From: Alistipes sp.
GTDB taxonomy: Bacteria; Bacteroidota; Bacteroidia; Bacteroidales; Rikenellaceae
Assembly: GCF_020026455.1 (NCBI RefSeq)
Contig: NZ_JAHHQJ010000002.1
Location: forward strand, 1 to 64,000
Reading direction: 5' to 3'
Length of the DNA stretch: 64,000 nucleotides
This document shows positions 52,600 to 60,215 of this stretch, in pieces. Below the pieces are notes generated by a model that saw nothing but the letters and a program-made list of their open reading frames with translations, did not search any database and was not told where the DNA came from. The position numbers and the translations under genes are program-made. Each line of letters starts with the position of its first letter. The first letter of the stretch is position 1.

Positions 52600-53768
52600 A
52601 CAGGTTTTATTTTAAGAGGCTCATTGCTTTCAGTTGCGTGCTCCTCCTTGCCGCCTCCTGCCGCAAGGACGATCCGATCCTGCCCTCCGAGCCGACCCTG
52701 GTAAACCCGTGGGAGCAGGTGACGGGCGACATATACGGCTTTTTCCTGCTCAACGAAGGCAACATGGGGACGAATCAGGCATCGCTCGACTATTACGACT
52801 ATGAAACGGGCGTCTATACGCGGAATATTTACGGCGAGCGCAACCCTTACGAAGTGAAGGACCTGGGCGACGTGGGAAACGACATTCAAATCTACGGCGA
52901 CAAGCTCTGGGCGGTCATCAATTGTTCGAACTACGTCGAGGTGATGGATGTCAATACGGTCAGGCACATCGCCAAAATTGCGATCCCCAACTGCCGCTAC
53001 CTCGCCTTCAAAGGCAAATATGCCTATGTGAGCGCTTATGCGGGTCCGGTGCAAATAGCCCCGGATGCCCGGATCGGCTATGTGGCCAAAATCGACACGG
53101 CCACGCTTCAGGTCGTCGACGAGTGTATCGTGGGTTATCAGCCCGAGGAGATGGCTATTGTGGGCGACAAACTCTATGTCGCCAATTCGGGCGGCTACCG
53201 GGTCCCCAATTACGACCGCACCGTGTCGGTCATCAATCTGAAGACTTTCACGGAAGAAAAGAAAATAGACGTCGCCATCAACCTGCACCGGATACAGCCG
53301 GACAATTACGGCAATCTGTACGTCTCCTCCCGCGGAGACTATTACGAAGTGCCCTCCAAGACATTCATCATCGACACCTCGACGGACAAAGTGACCTACG
53401 AGTTCGAGAACCTGCCCAACACGCAGATGACCCTGTGCCGGGATTCGCTGTTCCTATACAGCACCGAATGGAGTTACATAACCAACGACTGGACGGTATC
53501 CTATGCCATCGTAGACACGCGCACGCGGGAGATCGTCACGCGCAACTTCATCAAGGACGGGACCGAAGAGCGCATCCAAACACCTTATGGAATTGCCGTC
53601 AACCCGAACACCGGGGAGTTTCTGGTTACCGACGCCAAGGATTACGTCCGGGCCGGGACCCTGCACTGCTTCGGTCCGGACGGGAAGCGGAAGTGGTCGA
53701 TAAGCACCGGAAACATTCCGGCGCATATCGTCTTCACCCGTAAAAAACTGCAACCTCTGAAAAACTAA
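52596..53768 (+). CDS. btuG: BtuG-like beta-propeller surface lipoprotein
   Basis: 390 aa from ATG 52596 (ATGA overlap with btuB). Lipoprotein signal ends LAASC (Cys20). The body is a YncE-like seven-blade beta-propeller with repeated blade motifs: KLWAVINCSNYVEVMDV, KYAYVSAYAGPVQI, KLYVANSGGYRVPNYDRTVSVINL, NLYVSSRGDYYEVPSKTFIID, GIAVNPNTGEFLVTDA. Length and context fit BtuG, which binds cobalamin very tightly and passes it to BtuB. Confidence 0.88.
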   Translation: MNRFYFKRLIAFSCVLLLAASCRKDDPILPSEPTLVNPWEQVTGDIYGFFLLNEGNMGTNQASLDYYDYETGVYTRNIYGERNPYEVKDLGDVGNDIQIYGDKLWAVINCSNYVEVMDVNTVRHIAKIAIPNCRYLAFKGKYAYVSAYAGPVQIAPDARIGYVAKIDTATLQVVDECIVGYQPEEMAIVGDKLYVANSGGYRVPNYDRTVSVINLKTFTEEKKIDVAINLHRIQPDNYGNLYVSSRGDYYEVPSKTFIIDTSTDKVTYEFENLPNTQMTLCRDSLFLYSTEWSYITNDWTVSYAIVDTRTREIVTRNFIKDGTEERIQTPYGIAVNPNTGEFLVTDAKDYVRAGTLHCFGPDGKRKWSISTGNIPAHIVFTRKKLQPLKN

Positions 53769-53784
53769 CTTAATATTCTTGGGT

Positions 53785-55359
53785 ATGAAAACAAATTACA
53801 CACGAATTGTTTTGCTGCTTGTGTCGGCATTGCTTTCAATCGGGTTTCTTGCCGGGTGCAGCGACTCCGACAAGGGTACCGATGTCTATTTGCTGAAAAA
53901 GGAGGATATCTCCGTGAGCCAGCCCGAAGGGGGATTCAAGGCTCTGATCAGGAAGCCGTTCCGGATCGAGGTGAAAAGCGTCTCGGACGAGGGCGTTTCC
54001 TACGCATGGTCGCTCGGCGAGTCGAAGATTGCCGACACGAAAAATCTGGAATACACCTTCACGTCGCTGGGCACATTCACCCTCAGGCTGCAGGCCAGTC
54101 AGGGAACGACCGTCTTCGACTATGATTTCGAGGTCACGGTAAGCAGCGATTACGTACTCAAAGAGGAGGACATAACCATCGAAGAGCCGGAAGGAGGATT
54201 TCGGGCCAAGGTCGATCAGTTGTTCCGGGTCAATGTGACCAGCGTCTCCGACGAAGGGATCTCTTATACCTGGTTCGAGGACGAGGAGCAGGTTGCACAG
54301 ACCAAGAATCTTGAGCACATGTTTTCACACGGCGGATCCATCGGCATGAAGCTGACGGTCTCGCAGGGCGATATCTCCTTCGACTATCATTTCACGGTTT
54401 TTGTCGAATACGCTCCTGTCGACCCGCCTGCCGAGGGGTCGAATCCCTATGTCACCAAAGTCTTCGACTACATGCCTGCTGTCGGACAGTTTACCAACGA
54501 ACTGCCGAAGTATGAGGAAGGGGACACGCAGGAGGATATGAACCAAAAGGTGCTGGAGGCCATTGGCGATAACAAGCGCGGAATGATCACCCTCGGCGGA
54601 TTCGGCGGCTATGTGACGGTCGGTTTCGACCATACAATCCAGAATGTCGAAGGCTTGCGCGACTTCCGGGTCCTGGGCAATGCCTTTTACGCAAATGCCA
54701 ACCCCAATCCGAATGCTCCAGAGGGCGGAAGTTGCGAGCCGGGAGTCATCATGGTGGCCTACGATCCCGACAACCTCGGGCCGGACAAGGTGCAGTGGTA
54801 TGAGATACAGGGCAGCGCCCATGTCGATCCGACCCAAGAGGCGTGGTATGAAATGGCCAAGGGCAAAGGCAACGATGTGGAGACCCATTTCAATTACCGG
54901 ATAACCTATTACCGCCCCGACAGCGAGCCGACATCGAGAGAGGAATGGGGTACCTATATCAAATGGGATGACAATCAGGGGAAGTCCGGCTACAAAGTGA
55001 AGAATCAGTACCACGCGCAGCCCTATTATCCGCAGTGGGCCGGAGAAACGCTGTCCTTCACGGGAACGTGCCTGCCCCAGAATGCGATTGACGAGAGCGG
55101 TGCGGGGAGCTATTTCGTGCTGTACAAATTCCGCTACGGCTATGCAGACAACGAGATCAACAACCTCGACGATTCGGCGATCGACATAAGCTGGGCGGTC
55201 GATTCGAGCGGTGACAAAGTCAACCTGCCGGGTGTCGATTACATAAAAATCTACACCGGCATCAATCAGGAGAACGGTTGGCTCGGGGAGTGTTCGACCG
55301 AAATCATGGGTGTCGAAGACCTGCATCTGCTGAAGCAGAGCATAGCTACACGGCCTTAA
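53785..55359 (+). CDS. PKD-like surface lipoprotein of the B12 operon
   Basis: 524 aa from ATG 53785; a TTG six bases upstream is in frame. Lipoprotein signal ends LAGC (Cys about 25). Two tandem PKD-like domains (about 36-122 and 123-210) are clear repeats of each other: LKKEDISVSQPEGGFKA / LKEEDITIEEPEGGFRA and SVSDEGVSYAW / SVSDEGISYTW. The C-terminal about 300 residues (FDYMPAVGQFTNELP, GGFGGYVTVGFDHT, VLGNAFYANANPNPNAPEG) form a domain seen in Bacteroidetes cell-surface proteins of corrinoid loci. Last gene of the operon, 16 bp after btuG. Role in corrinoid capture is inferred. Confidence 0.7.
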   Translation: MKTNYTRIVLLLVSALLSIGFLAGCSDSDKGTDVYLLKKEDISVSQPEGGFKALIRKPFRIEVKSVSDEGVSYAWSLGESKIADTKNLEYTFTSLGTFTLRLQASQGTTVFDYDFEVTVSSDYVLKEEDITIEEPEGGFRAKVDQLFRVNVTSVSDEGISYTWFEDEEQVAQTKNLEHMFSHGGSIGMKLTVSQGDISFDYHFTVFVEYAPVDPPAEGSNPYVTKVFDYMPAVGQFTNELPKYEEGDTQEDMNQKVLEAIGDNKRGMITLGGFGGYVTVGFDHTIQNVEGLRDFRVLGNAFYANANPNPNAPEGGSCEPGVIMVAYDPDNLGPDKVQWYEIQGSAHVDPTQEAWYEMAKGKGNDVETHFNYRITYYRPDSEPTSREEWGTYIKWDDNQGKSGYKVKNQYHAQPYYPQWAGETLSFTGTCLPQNAIDESGAGSYFVLYKFRYGYADNEINNLDDSAIDISWAVDSSGDKVNLPGVDYIKIYTGINQENGWLGECSTEIMGVEDLHLLKQSIATRP

Positions 55360-55509
55360 GGTCGGAACAACCGGAGCGATCCGGTTTCCCGGGCCCCGGA
55401 AATGGCGTTCGGGACTTATGGATAATCAATCGGCGGCGGGTTCCTTGATCACGGTGAACCATTGCAAACCCTTCTTCGTAATTCATTCCCGCCGCCGTTC
55501 TTTGACACG

Positions 55510-55581
55510 CTGCGAAAACCGAAGTTGGAGATTGACGTGCGTTTCTTTGTTCTGAAACGATTCAAACTCCGGTTTTCGCAG
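55510..55581. repeat. Inverted repeat upstream of btuF
   Basis: CTGCGAAAACCG (55510-55521) and CGGTTTTCGCAG (55570-55581) are perfect 12-bp inverted repeats with a 48-nt loop, extendable by AGTT/AACT. They end 22 bp before the btuF start, so they could be an operator, a leader structure or an upstream terminator. The 244-bp gap 55360-55603 has no recognisable cobalamin aptamer. Confidence 0.6.
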
Positions 55582-55603
55582 TTTATTTTGTAATTTTGAG
55601 CCG

Positions 55604-56749
55604 ATGAAAAACTTTTTGAAATTCGGATTGGCGGCCGCAATGGCCCTGATCACTGCCTGCGGGCAGCAAACCGCCGGAGTGGACGATTACACGCTTCCGG
55701 TATACACACCCTCCCATGCATCGGGCTTCGGGATCTCCGGCGCCGAGGGGATGCAGAGCACCTTGCTGAAGACGAAGAGTCCGTGGCAGGGCGCCGAGGA
55801 CAGCGAAACGATGCTCTTCATCGCCCGCAACGGCGAAAAGGCACCGGCCGGATTTACGGGTCAGGTCGTGGAAGCCGGAGCGCGGCGTATCGTCTGCATG
55901 TCGTCGACCTATGTGGCGATGCTCGATGCGCTGGGACAGACGGACCGGATCGTCGGCGTTTCGGGCCGGGACTATGTCACGAACGAGTATGTGACGACCC
56001 ATGCCGGGACGGTGGCCGACGTCGGATTCGACGGGAATGTCGATTACGAGCTGCTGCTGGCCCAAAAGCCCGATCTGGTCCTGTTGTTCGGCATCAGCGG
56101 CGCCAGCGGCATGGAGCCGAAGCTGCGGGAGATGGGGATCCCGTTCTGCTATGTCGGCGAATATCTCGAGGAGTCGCCGCTCGGCAAAGCCGAATGGCTG
56201 GTCGCCGTGTCGGAAATTACCGACAGCCGCGAAAAGGGCGAATCGGTTTTTGCGCCGATTCCCCGGAGATACGATGCACTGAAGGAAAAAGTCGCAGCGG
56301 CGACTTCGGAAAATCCCAAAGTGATGATCAACGCCCCCTATGCCGGTTCGTGGTTCATGGCGTCGACCGAGAGCTACGTCGCCCGACTGATCGCCGACGC
56401 CGGAGGCGATTACATCTACACGAAGAACACCTCGAACCGTTCGCTGCCCATCGACCTGGAAGAGGCCTATATGCTGACCTCGGCGGCCGACGTGTGGCTC
56501 AACACGGGCAATGCCTCGTCGCTCGACGAACTGAAAGAGCTGTATCCCAAATTCGCCCGGACCCGGTGTGTGCAAAACGGTGCGGTCTACAACTGCAACA
56601 GACGGATGAACTCCGCCGGAGGCAACGACTACTGGGAATCGGGCGTCGTGCGGCCCGATGTCGTCCTGCACGACCTGATCGCGATCCTGCACCCCGAGGT
56701 GCTGGACGAAAATGACCGGGAAACCTACTACTACCGGAGGCTTGAATAA
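55604..56749 (+). CDS. btuF: Cobalamin/corrinoid ABC transporter substrate-binding lipoprotein (BtuF-like)
   Basis: 381 aa. Lipoprotein signal ends LITAC (Cys19). The fold is the class III periplasmic binding type used for cobalamin and iron chelates: ARRIVCMSSTYVAMLDALGQTDRIVGVSG, NVDYELLLAQKPDLVLLFG, MGIPFCYVGEYLEESPLGKAEWL, VARLIADAGGDYIY. It is longer than E. coli BtuF (about 266 aa), as Bacteroidetes members usually are. No btuC or btuD is in the window. It stops directly against the convergent cobO stop (56749/56750). Cobalamin rather than haem or siderophore is inferred from context. Confidence 0.82.
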   Translation: MKNFLKFGLAAAMALITACGQQTAGVDDYTLPVYTPSHASGFGISGAEGMQSTLLKTKSPWQGAEDSETMLFIARNGEKAPAGFTGQVVEAGARRIVCMSSTYVAMLDALGQTDRIVGVSGRDYVTNEYVTTHAGTVADVGFDGNVDYELLLAQKPDLVLLFGISGASGMEPKLREMGIPFCYVGEYLEESPLGKAEWLVAVSEITDSREKGESVFAPIPRRYDALKEKVAAATSENPKVMINAPYAGSWFMASTESYVARLIADAGGDYIYTKNTSNRSLPIDLEEAYMLTSAADVWLNTGNASSLDELKELYPKFARTRCVQNGAVYNCNRRMNSAGGNDYWESGVVRPDVVLHDLIAILHPEVLDENDRETYYYRRLE

Positions 56750-57289
56750 TCAGCGGTCGATGCCGTCGCGCGAAAGAAGCCCCAGCCGGTAGTAGTGCTT
56801 CACCTCGCACATGTCGGTTACCAGGTCGGCCGCGTCGATCAGTCCCTGCGGCGCATAGCGTCCCGTGATGACCACCTCGACAGCCGGATGGCGGTTGCGC
56901 AGCACATCCAGCACGACGGCGGTCGAAAGCAGCCCGAAATGCAGGGCGATGGTCAATTCGTCGAGGATCACCACCGCGTATTCGCCGCTTCGGAGCAGCT
57001 CCGCGCAACGGCTCCATCCCTTGTGTGCCGCCTCGGCATCGGCCGGCTCGGGATCTCTCCCGATGAAGCATCCGCGCCCCAGTTGTTCGATGCGGATGCG
57101 TCCGAATGCCGGATTCGTGCCGTCGAACAGCCCTTCGACCTTCGTTTCGTTGTACTTCATCGATTTGACGAACTGCCCGACATAGACGTCCTTCCCGCTG
57201 CACAGCGCCCGCAGGGCCAGGCCGAATGCCGCCGTGGTCTTGCCTTTGCCGTTGCCGGTGTAAACGTGTAGATAGCCTTTGGTCTCCAT
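56750..57289 (-). CDS. cobO: Corrinoid adenosyltransferase (CobA/CobO/BtuR type)
   Basis: 179 aa. Transfers adenosine from ATP to cob(I)alamin or cob(I)yrinate diamide to form the adenosyl cofactor. The P-loop GNGKGKTTAAFGLALRA is at 12-28, with VVILDELTIALHFGLL (about 107) and EVVITGRYAPQGLIDAADLVTDM (about 138) typical of the family. Two bases separate it from the small gene upstream, so they form one transcript. Together with the riboswitch genes it shows that this region handles corrinoid uptake and activation. Confidence 0.92.
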   Translation of the reverse strand: METKGYLHVYTGNGKGKTTAAFGLALRALCSGKDVYVGQFVKSMKYNETKVEGLFDGTNPAFGRIRIEQLGRGCFIGRDPEPADAEAAHKGWSRCAELLRSGEYAVVILDELTIALHFGLLSTAVVLDVLRNRHPAVEVVITGRYAPQGLIDAADLVTDMCEVKHYYRLGLLSRDGIDR

Positions 57290-57291
57290 TG

Positions 57292-57657
57292 CTAAAAATT
57301 GATTTGATTTCCCTGGGCGAACAGCGAATCGAGGAGCTGGTAAAGTTCCGCCAGCAGTTCCCCGGCGTCCAGATCGCCGTTCAGGGTAAAGAATTTCCCC
57401 TGTGGGGTGCAGTAGTGCACGGTGCTGACGGCCGCGCAGGAGTCGGCTCCGCAGATGATGACCGCATCGACATCCTCCTCGTGGCGCAGCATGGCGTTGA
57501 AGAAAGCCAACAGGTAGCGCGGGGCGTTTATCGACGGGACAAGTACGATCGTTCCCGACGCATCGAATTTGTCCGGAGAATTCACCACTTTCAATCCGTA
57601 GCGTTCGGCAATCCGTTCGGCGACATCCGCCGTAACTCCGTATAAAACGATATTCAT
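57292..57657 (-). CDS. Unknown 121-aa protein co-transcribed with cobO
   Basis: Alpha/beta pattern: a first strand MNIVLYGVTADVAERIAERYGL, a second strand TIVLVPSINAPRYLLAFFNAML, a third strand DAVIICGADSCAAVSTVHYC with three Cys, then a C-terminal helix (ELLAELYQLLDSLF). I do not recognise a family. The Cys-rich AVIICGADSCAAV stretch could bind a metal. Two bases from cobO, so a role in corrinoid or cobalt handling is plausible but unproven. Confidence 0.65.
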   Translation of the reverse strand: MNIVLYGVTADVAERIAERYGLKVVNSPDKFDASGTIVLVPSINAPRYLLAFFNAMLRHEEDVDAVIICGADSCAAVSTVHYCTPQGKFFTLNGDLDAGELLAELYQLLDSLFAQGNQINF

Positions 57658-57670
57658 AATTTTAAAATTA

Positions 57671-57751
57671 AAAAAAGACGCGGCCGACTACTAATCTCGA
57701 TGCAATGACAGTTATGGCAGTAACAAATCCTTGTTTTGCCGCGTCTTTTTT
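57671..57751. terminator. Long-loop inverted repeat, probable terminator
   Basis: AAAAAAGACGCGGC (57671-57684) pairs with GCCGCGTCTTTTTT (57738-57751), 14 bp perfect with a 53-nt loop and T-runs on both strands. It lies between the transporter stop and the cobO unit. The large loop is unusual for a simple terminator. Confidence 0.6.
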
Positions 57752-57754
57752 GGT

Positions 57755-59437
57755 TTATCCGAAAATCAGAATCAAGAGTTGGGCCGCCAGCACCCGCAGG
57801 AACATCGACAGCGGATAGACCGTGGCATATCCCACCGACGGGGCATCGGTCGCGGTCTGCTCGGCCGAATAGGCCAGGGCGGGCGGATTGGTCGACGCTC
57901 CCGAAAGCACGCCGATCAGCGTGTAATAGTTGAGTTTGTAGTAAAAACGCCCGAAAAGTCCGGCTAGCAGAAGCGGTATGATCGTAATGGCTGCTCCGTA
58001 GGCGATCCAGACATATCCGCCCGCCAGGAGCGTCGGCACGAACTCCTCGCCGGCACCCAGCCCGACTCCCGCCAGGAAGAGCGAGATACCCACCTCGCGT
58101 AACATCAGGTTGGCCGACATGGTCGTGTAGGTGACCAGCTTGTAGCGAGGCCCGTAGCGGCCGATGAGGATGGCCACGATCAGCGGCCCGCCGGCAAGTC
58201 CCAGCTTGACGGGCTGGGGGATGCCCGGAATCCAGAACGAAATGCTTCCCAGCAGAACACCCAGTGCGATGCCGATGAAGATGGGGATCAGGTTGGGGTG
58301 GTTGAGCCGCTTGAGCGAGTTGCCGAAAAGCCGCTCGGCATGCGTTACCGACAATTCGGGCCCCACGACCGTCACCTGATCGCCGATTTGGAGCTGCAGG
58401 TCTCCGGAGGCAACCAGATCGATACCCAAGCGATTGATGCGCGTGATCGTCACTCCATAGGTCGAGCGCACCCGCAGTTCGGCGAGGGTCTTGCCGTTGA
58501 GTTCGGGCTTGGTGATCAGGATGCGCCGCGAAATCATCGTTTTGTCCAGGACCATCGGCTCGGAGTCGACCTCCCGGCCGAGCAGGGCCACCAGCGCCTC
58601 GACATCTTTGGGCGCCGCCACGAGCAAAATCCGGTCACCGCCGTGGAGCAGCGTCGCAGCGTCGGCCAGTTCGGGCGTTTTGCCCGGGTGGCAGATGCGC
58701 GAAACCACGAAATCGCGCAGGGCCAGACGCCGAACTGCGGCAATGCTTTTCCCCTCGACGGCCGGATTGCTGATCTCGACCGAGAGACAGCGGGTCGTCA
58801 GATCCTTCAGGGCATCCGTTCCCAGTCCGGCAGCCTCTTCCTCCCGGTGCACGTCGATACGCAGCAGGTAGCGCAGCGACAGCAGGGTCAGAATGGCGCC
58901 CACGACTCCCAGCGGGTAGGCCACGGCATAACCCGTGGCGATATCCGGAGCATCGGCCCCGGCATGCAGGTCGCTGAATGCCTGCTGTGCGGCGCCCAGC
59001 CCGGGCGTATTAGTCACGGCACCCGACATCACGCCGACCATCGTTGTCATGGGTAATCCCGTCGCGTAATAGAGTAGCACCGTCGTGACGACACCCAGCG
59101 CAACCACCAGCACCGCCAGTTTGTTCAGCGTGATACCGCCCTTGCGGAACGAGGAGAAAAACCCGGGTCCGACCTGCAGGCCGATCGAATAGACAAAGAG
59201 TATCAGTCCTAACTCCTTGAGGAAGTGCATCAGGTGCTCATTGATGTTCATCCCGAAATAGCTGAAGGCGATGCCGACGAACAGGATACCCGTCACCCCC
59301 AGCGACACGCCGGAGACCTTCACCTTGCCCAATATGACACCGAAGGCGATGACCAGCGCCAGTATCACCACCGAGTGGGCGACGCCGCCGCCCCACAGCG
59401 AGTCGGAGCCAAATAGCAATCGTTCGATTAGTTCCAT
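57755..59437 (-). CDS. AspT/YidE-type transporter with TrkA_C domains, copy 1
   Basis: 560 aa. Two AspT-AlaEx membrane modules of about five helices each (about 18-190 and 385-560) flank two RCK_C/TrkA_C regulatory domains (about 205-290 and 290-372, containing VTVVGPELSVTHAE). Family members include the aspartate:alanine antiporter AspT and uncharacterised YidE/YbjL proteins. A canonical cobalamin riboswitch lies directly upstream, so expression is corrinoid-controlled. That suggests transport of a corrinoid, cobalt-linked or B12-pathway metabolite, but no substrate can be read. It is a close duplicate of 60216-61898. Confidence 0.85.
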   Translation of the reverse strand: MELIERLLFGSDSLWGGGVAHSVVILALVIAFGVILGKVKVSGVSLGVTGILFVGIAFSYFGMNINEHLMHFLKELGLILFVYSIGLQVGPGFFSSFRKGGITLNKLAVLVVALGVVTTVLLYYATGLPMTTMVGVMSGAVTNTPGLGAAQQAFSDLHAGADAPDIATGYAVAYPLGVVGAILTLLSLRYLLRIDVHREEEAAGLGTDALKDLTTRCLSVEISNPAVEGKSIAAVRRLALRDFVVSRICHPGKTPELADAATLLHGGDRILLVAAPKDVEALVALLGREVDSEPMVLDKTMISRRILITKPELNGKTLAELRVRSTYGVTITRINRLGIDLVASGDLQLQIGDQVTVVGPELSVTHAERLFGNSLKRLNHPNLIPIFIGIALGVLLGSISFWIPGIPQPVKLGLAGGPLIVAILIGRYGPRYKLVTYTTMSANLMLREVGISLFLAGVGLGAGEEFVPTLLAGGYVWIAYGAAITIIPLLLAGLFGRFYYKLNYYTLIGVLSGASTNPPALAYSAEQTATDAPSVGYATVYPLSMFLRVLAAQLLILIFG

Positions 59438-59589
59438 ACCGAATCCCTTTTATGCCGGCATCCGCCCGCGAAACAAAACCTGCATACCGAAAACGGCAGG
59501 TCAATCCCGCGGCAGCGTCGGGTTCAAAAAAACATATAAAGCAATACACAACCGATATCGAATGCCCATCCCTCGGGGTCCTTCGACGT

Positions 59590-59768
59590 CGAATCGACTT
59601 GGCAGGTCTTCTGACTTGCTCCTGTTCCGAAGCCTTCCCGATCCTTGCGGACCAGTGGCGAGATGTTCGAAACTTTCGCGGAGTTTCACAGCAGCGGGAC
59701 TGTCCGGGATTTGCACCCGATTCCCTTTTCATCTCCCTTTTCGTGCGAAAAGCGGAGAACCAAATCTG
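59590..59768 (-). ncRNA. Cobalamin riboswitch for transporter copy 1
   Basis: Minus strand, in order: AAAAGGGAA, GTGCAAATCCCGGACAGTC, CCCGCTGCTGTGA, GCCACTGG (59652-59659), GGGAAGGC and the B12 box AGTCAGAAGACCTGCC (59601-59616). All key elements are canonical. The leader from 59438 to 59590 carries no obvious terminator. Confidence 0.93.
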
Positions 59769-59771
59769 GGA

Positions 59772-59779
59772 CAAATATA
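59772..59779 (-). promoter_or_regulatory. -7 box before riboswitch copy 1
   Basis: TATATTTG on the minus strand directly upstream of the aptamer. Confidence 0.55.
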
Positions 59780-60017
59780 AAGTTTAATCCCGAATAATAG
59801 CATCGGAAAACGAATTATTTTCAGAAAACAGCCTTGCAGGCCGTTAAAACGCCTATTCGGGATCTGCGAATTTTCCCCGCCTGTCCTGCCGGCGACGGTT
59901 TTGCCGCCGTCCGGCCCGTCGCAGCCACGCGGCCAGTCTCTCTCCTCTCCGAACCACAGCCTGTTCCGGCCTGATCCCTCTTTTTGCCCGACGACGGGGG
60001 AGCCGCCCGAAGACCAA

Positions 60018-60047
60018 ACAGCCCGGATCCATTCCGGGCTGTTTTTC
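60018..60047 (+). terminator. Orphan plus-strand terminator-like hairpin
   Basis: ACAGCCCGGA pairs perfectly with TCCGGGCTGT around a 5-nt loop and is followed by TTTTC. No plus-strand gene precedes it. The gap 59780-60017 holds nothing else I recognise. Confidence 0.5.
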
Positions 60048-60057
60048 GATCTATCAC

Positions 60058-60092
60058 AAAAAAATCGGGGCAGGGTAGATCCCTGCACCCGA
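60058..60092 (-). terminator. Terminator behind the receptor remnant
   Basis: TCGGG.GCAGGG and CCCTGC.CCCGA form a stem with seven T residues on the minus strand. It corresponds in position to the terminator at 62374-62421 behind the intact receptor gene. Confidence 0.65.
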
Positions 60093-60108
60093 ATGGCACT
60101 CTCCCCGC

Positions 60109-60150
60109 TCAGAGAGCAAATTTTGCAGCGGTGAAGCCCTCCCCGTGAAC
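60109..60150 (-). pseudogene. 3' remnant of a TonB-dependent receptor
   Basis: On the minus strand the last codons before TGA 60109-60111 read FTAAKFAL. The intact receptor at 62439 ends FIGAKFAL, and the DNA differs at only a few positions over the last 20 bases. Homology fades after roughly 10-14 codons. Together with the terminator behind it, this marks where a duplicated receptor gene was deleted between the two transporter copies. Confidence 0.65.
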
Positions 60151-60215
60151 TACCGAAGAGCGAGCTCCAGAAATTGGGCGTAAGATTTGTCTTGTTTTGT
60201 CTCGCTTTTTGAGGG

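Noticed and set aside
55591..55598. TAATTTTG as the btuF -7 box
   Set aside because: It matches the consensus but lies only 5 nt before the ATG, which would require a leaderless transcript; left unassigned.
55360..55603. Cobalamin riboswitch before btuF
   Set aside because: None of the aptamer landmarks (GCCACTGG, B12 box) is present; only an inverted repeat is seen.
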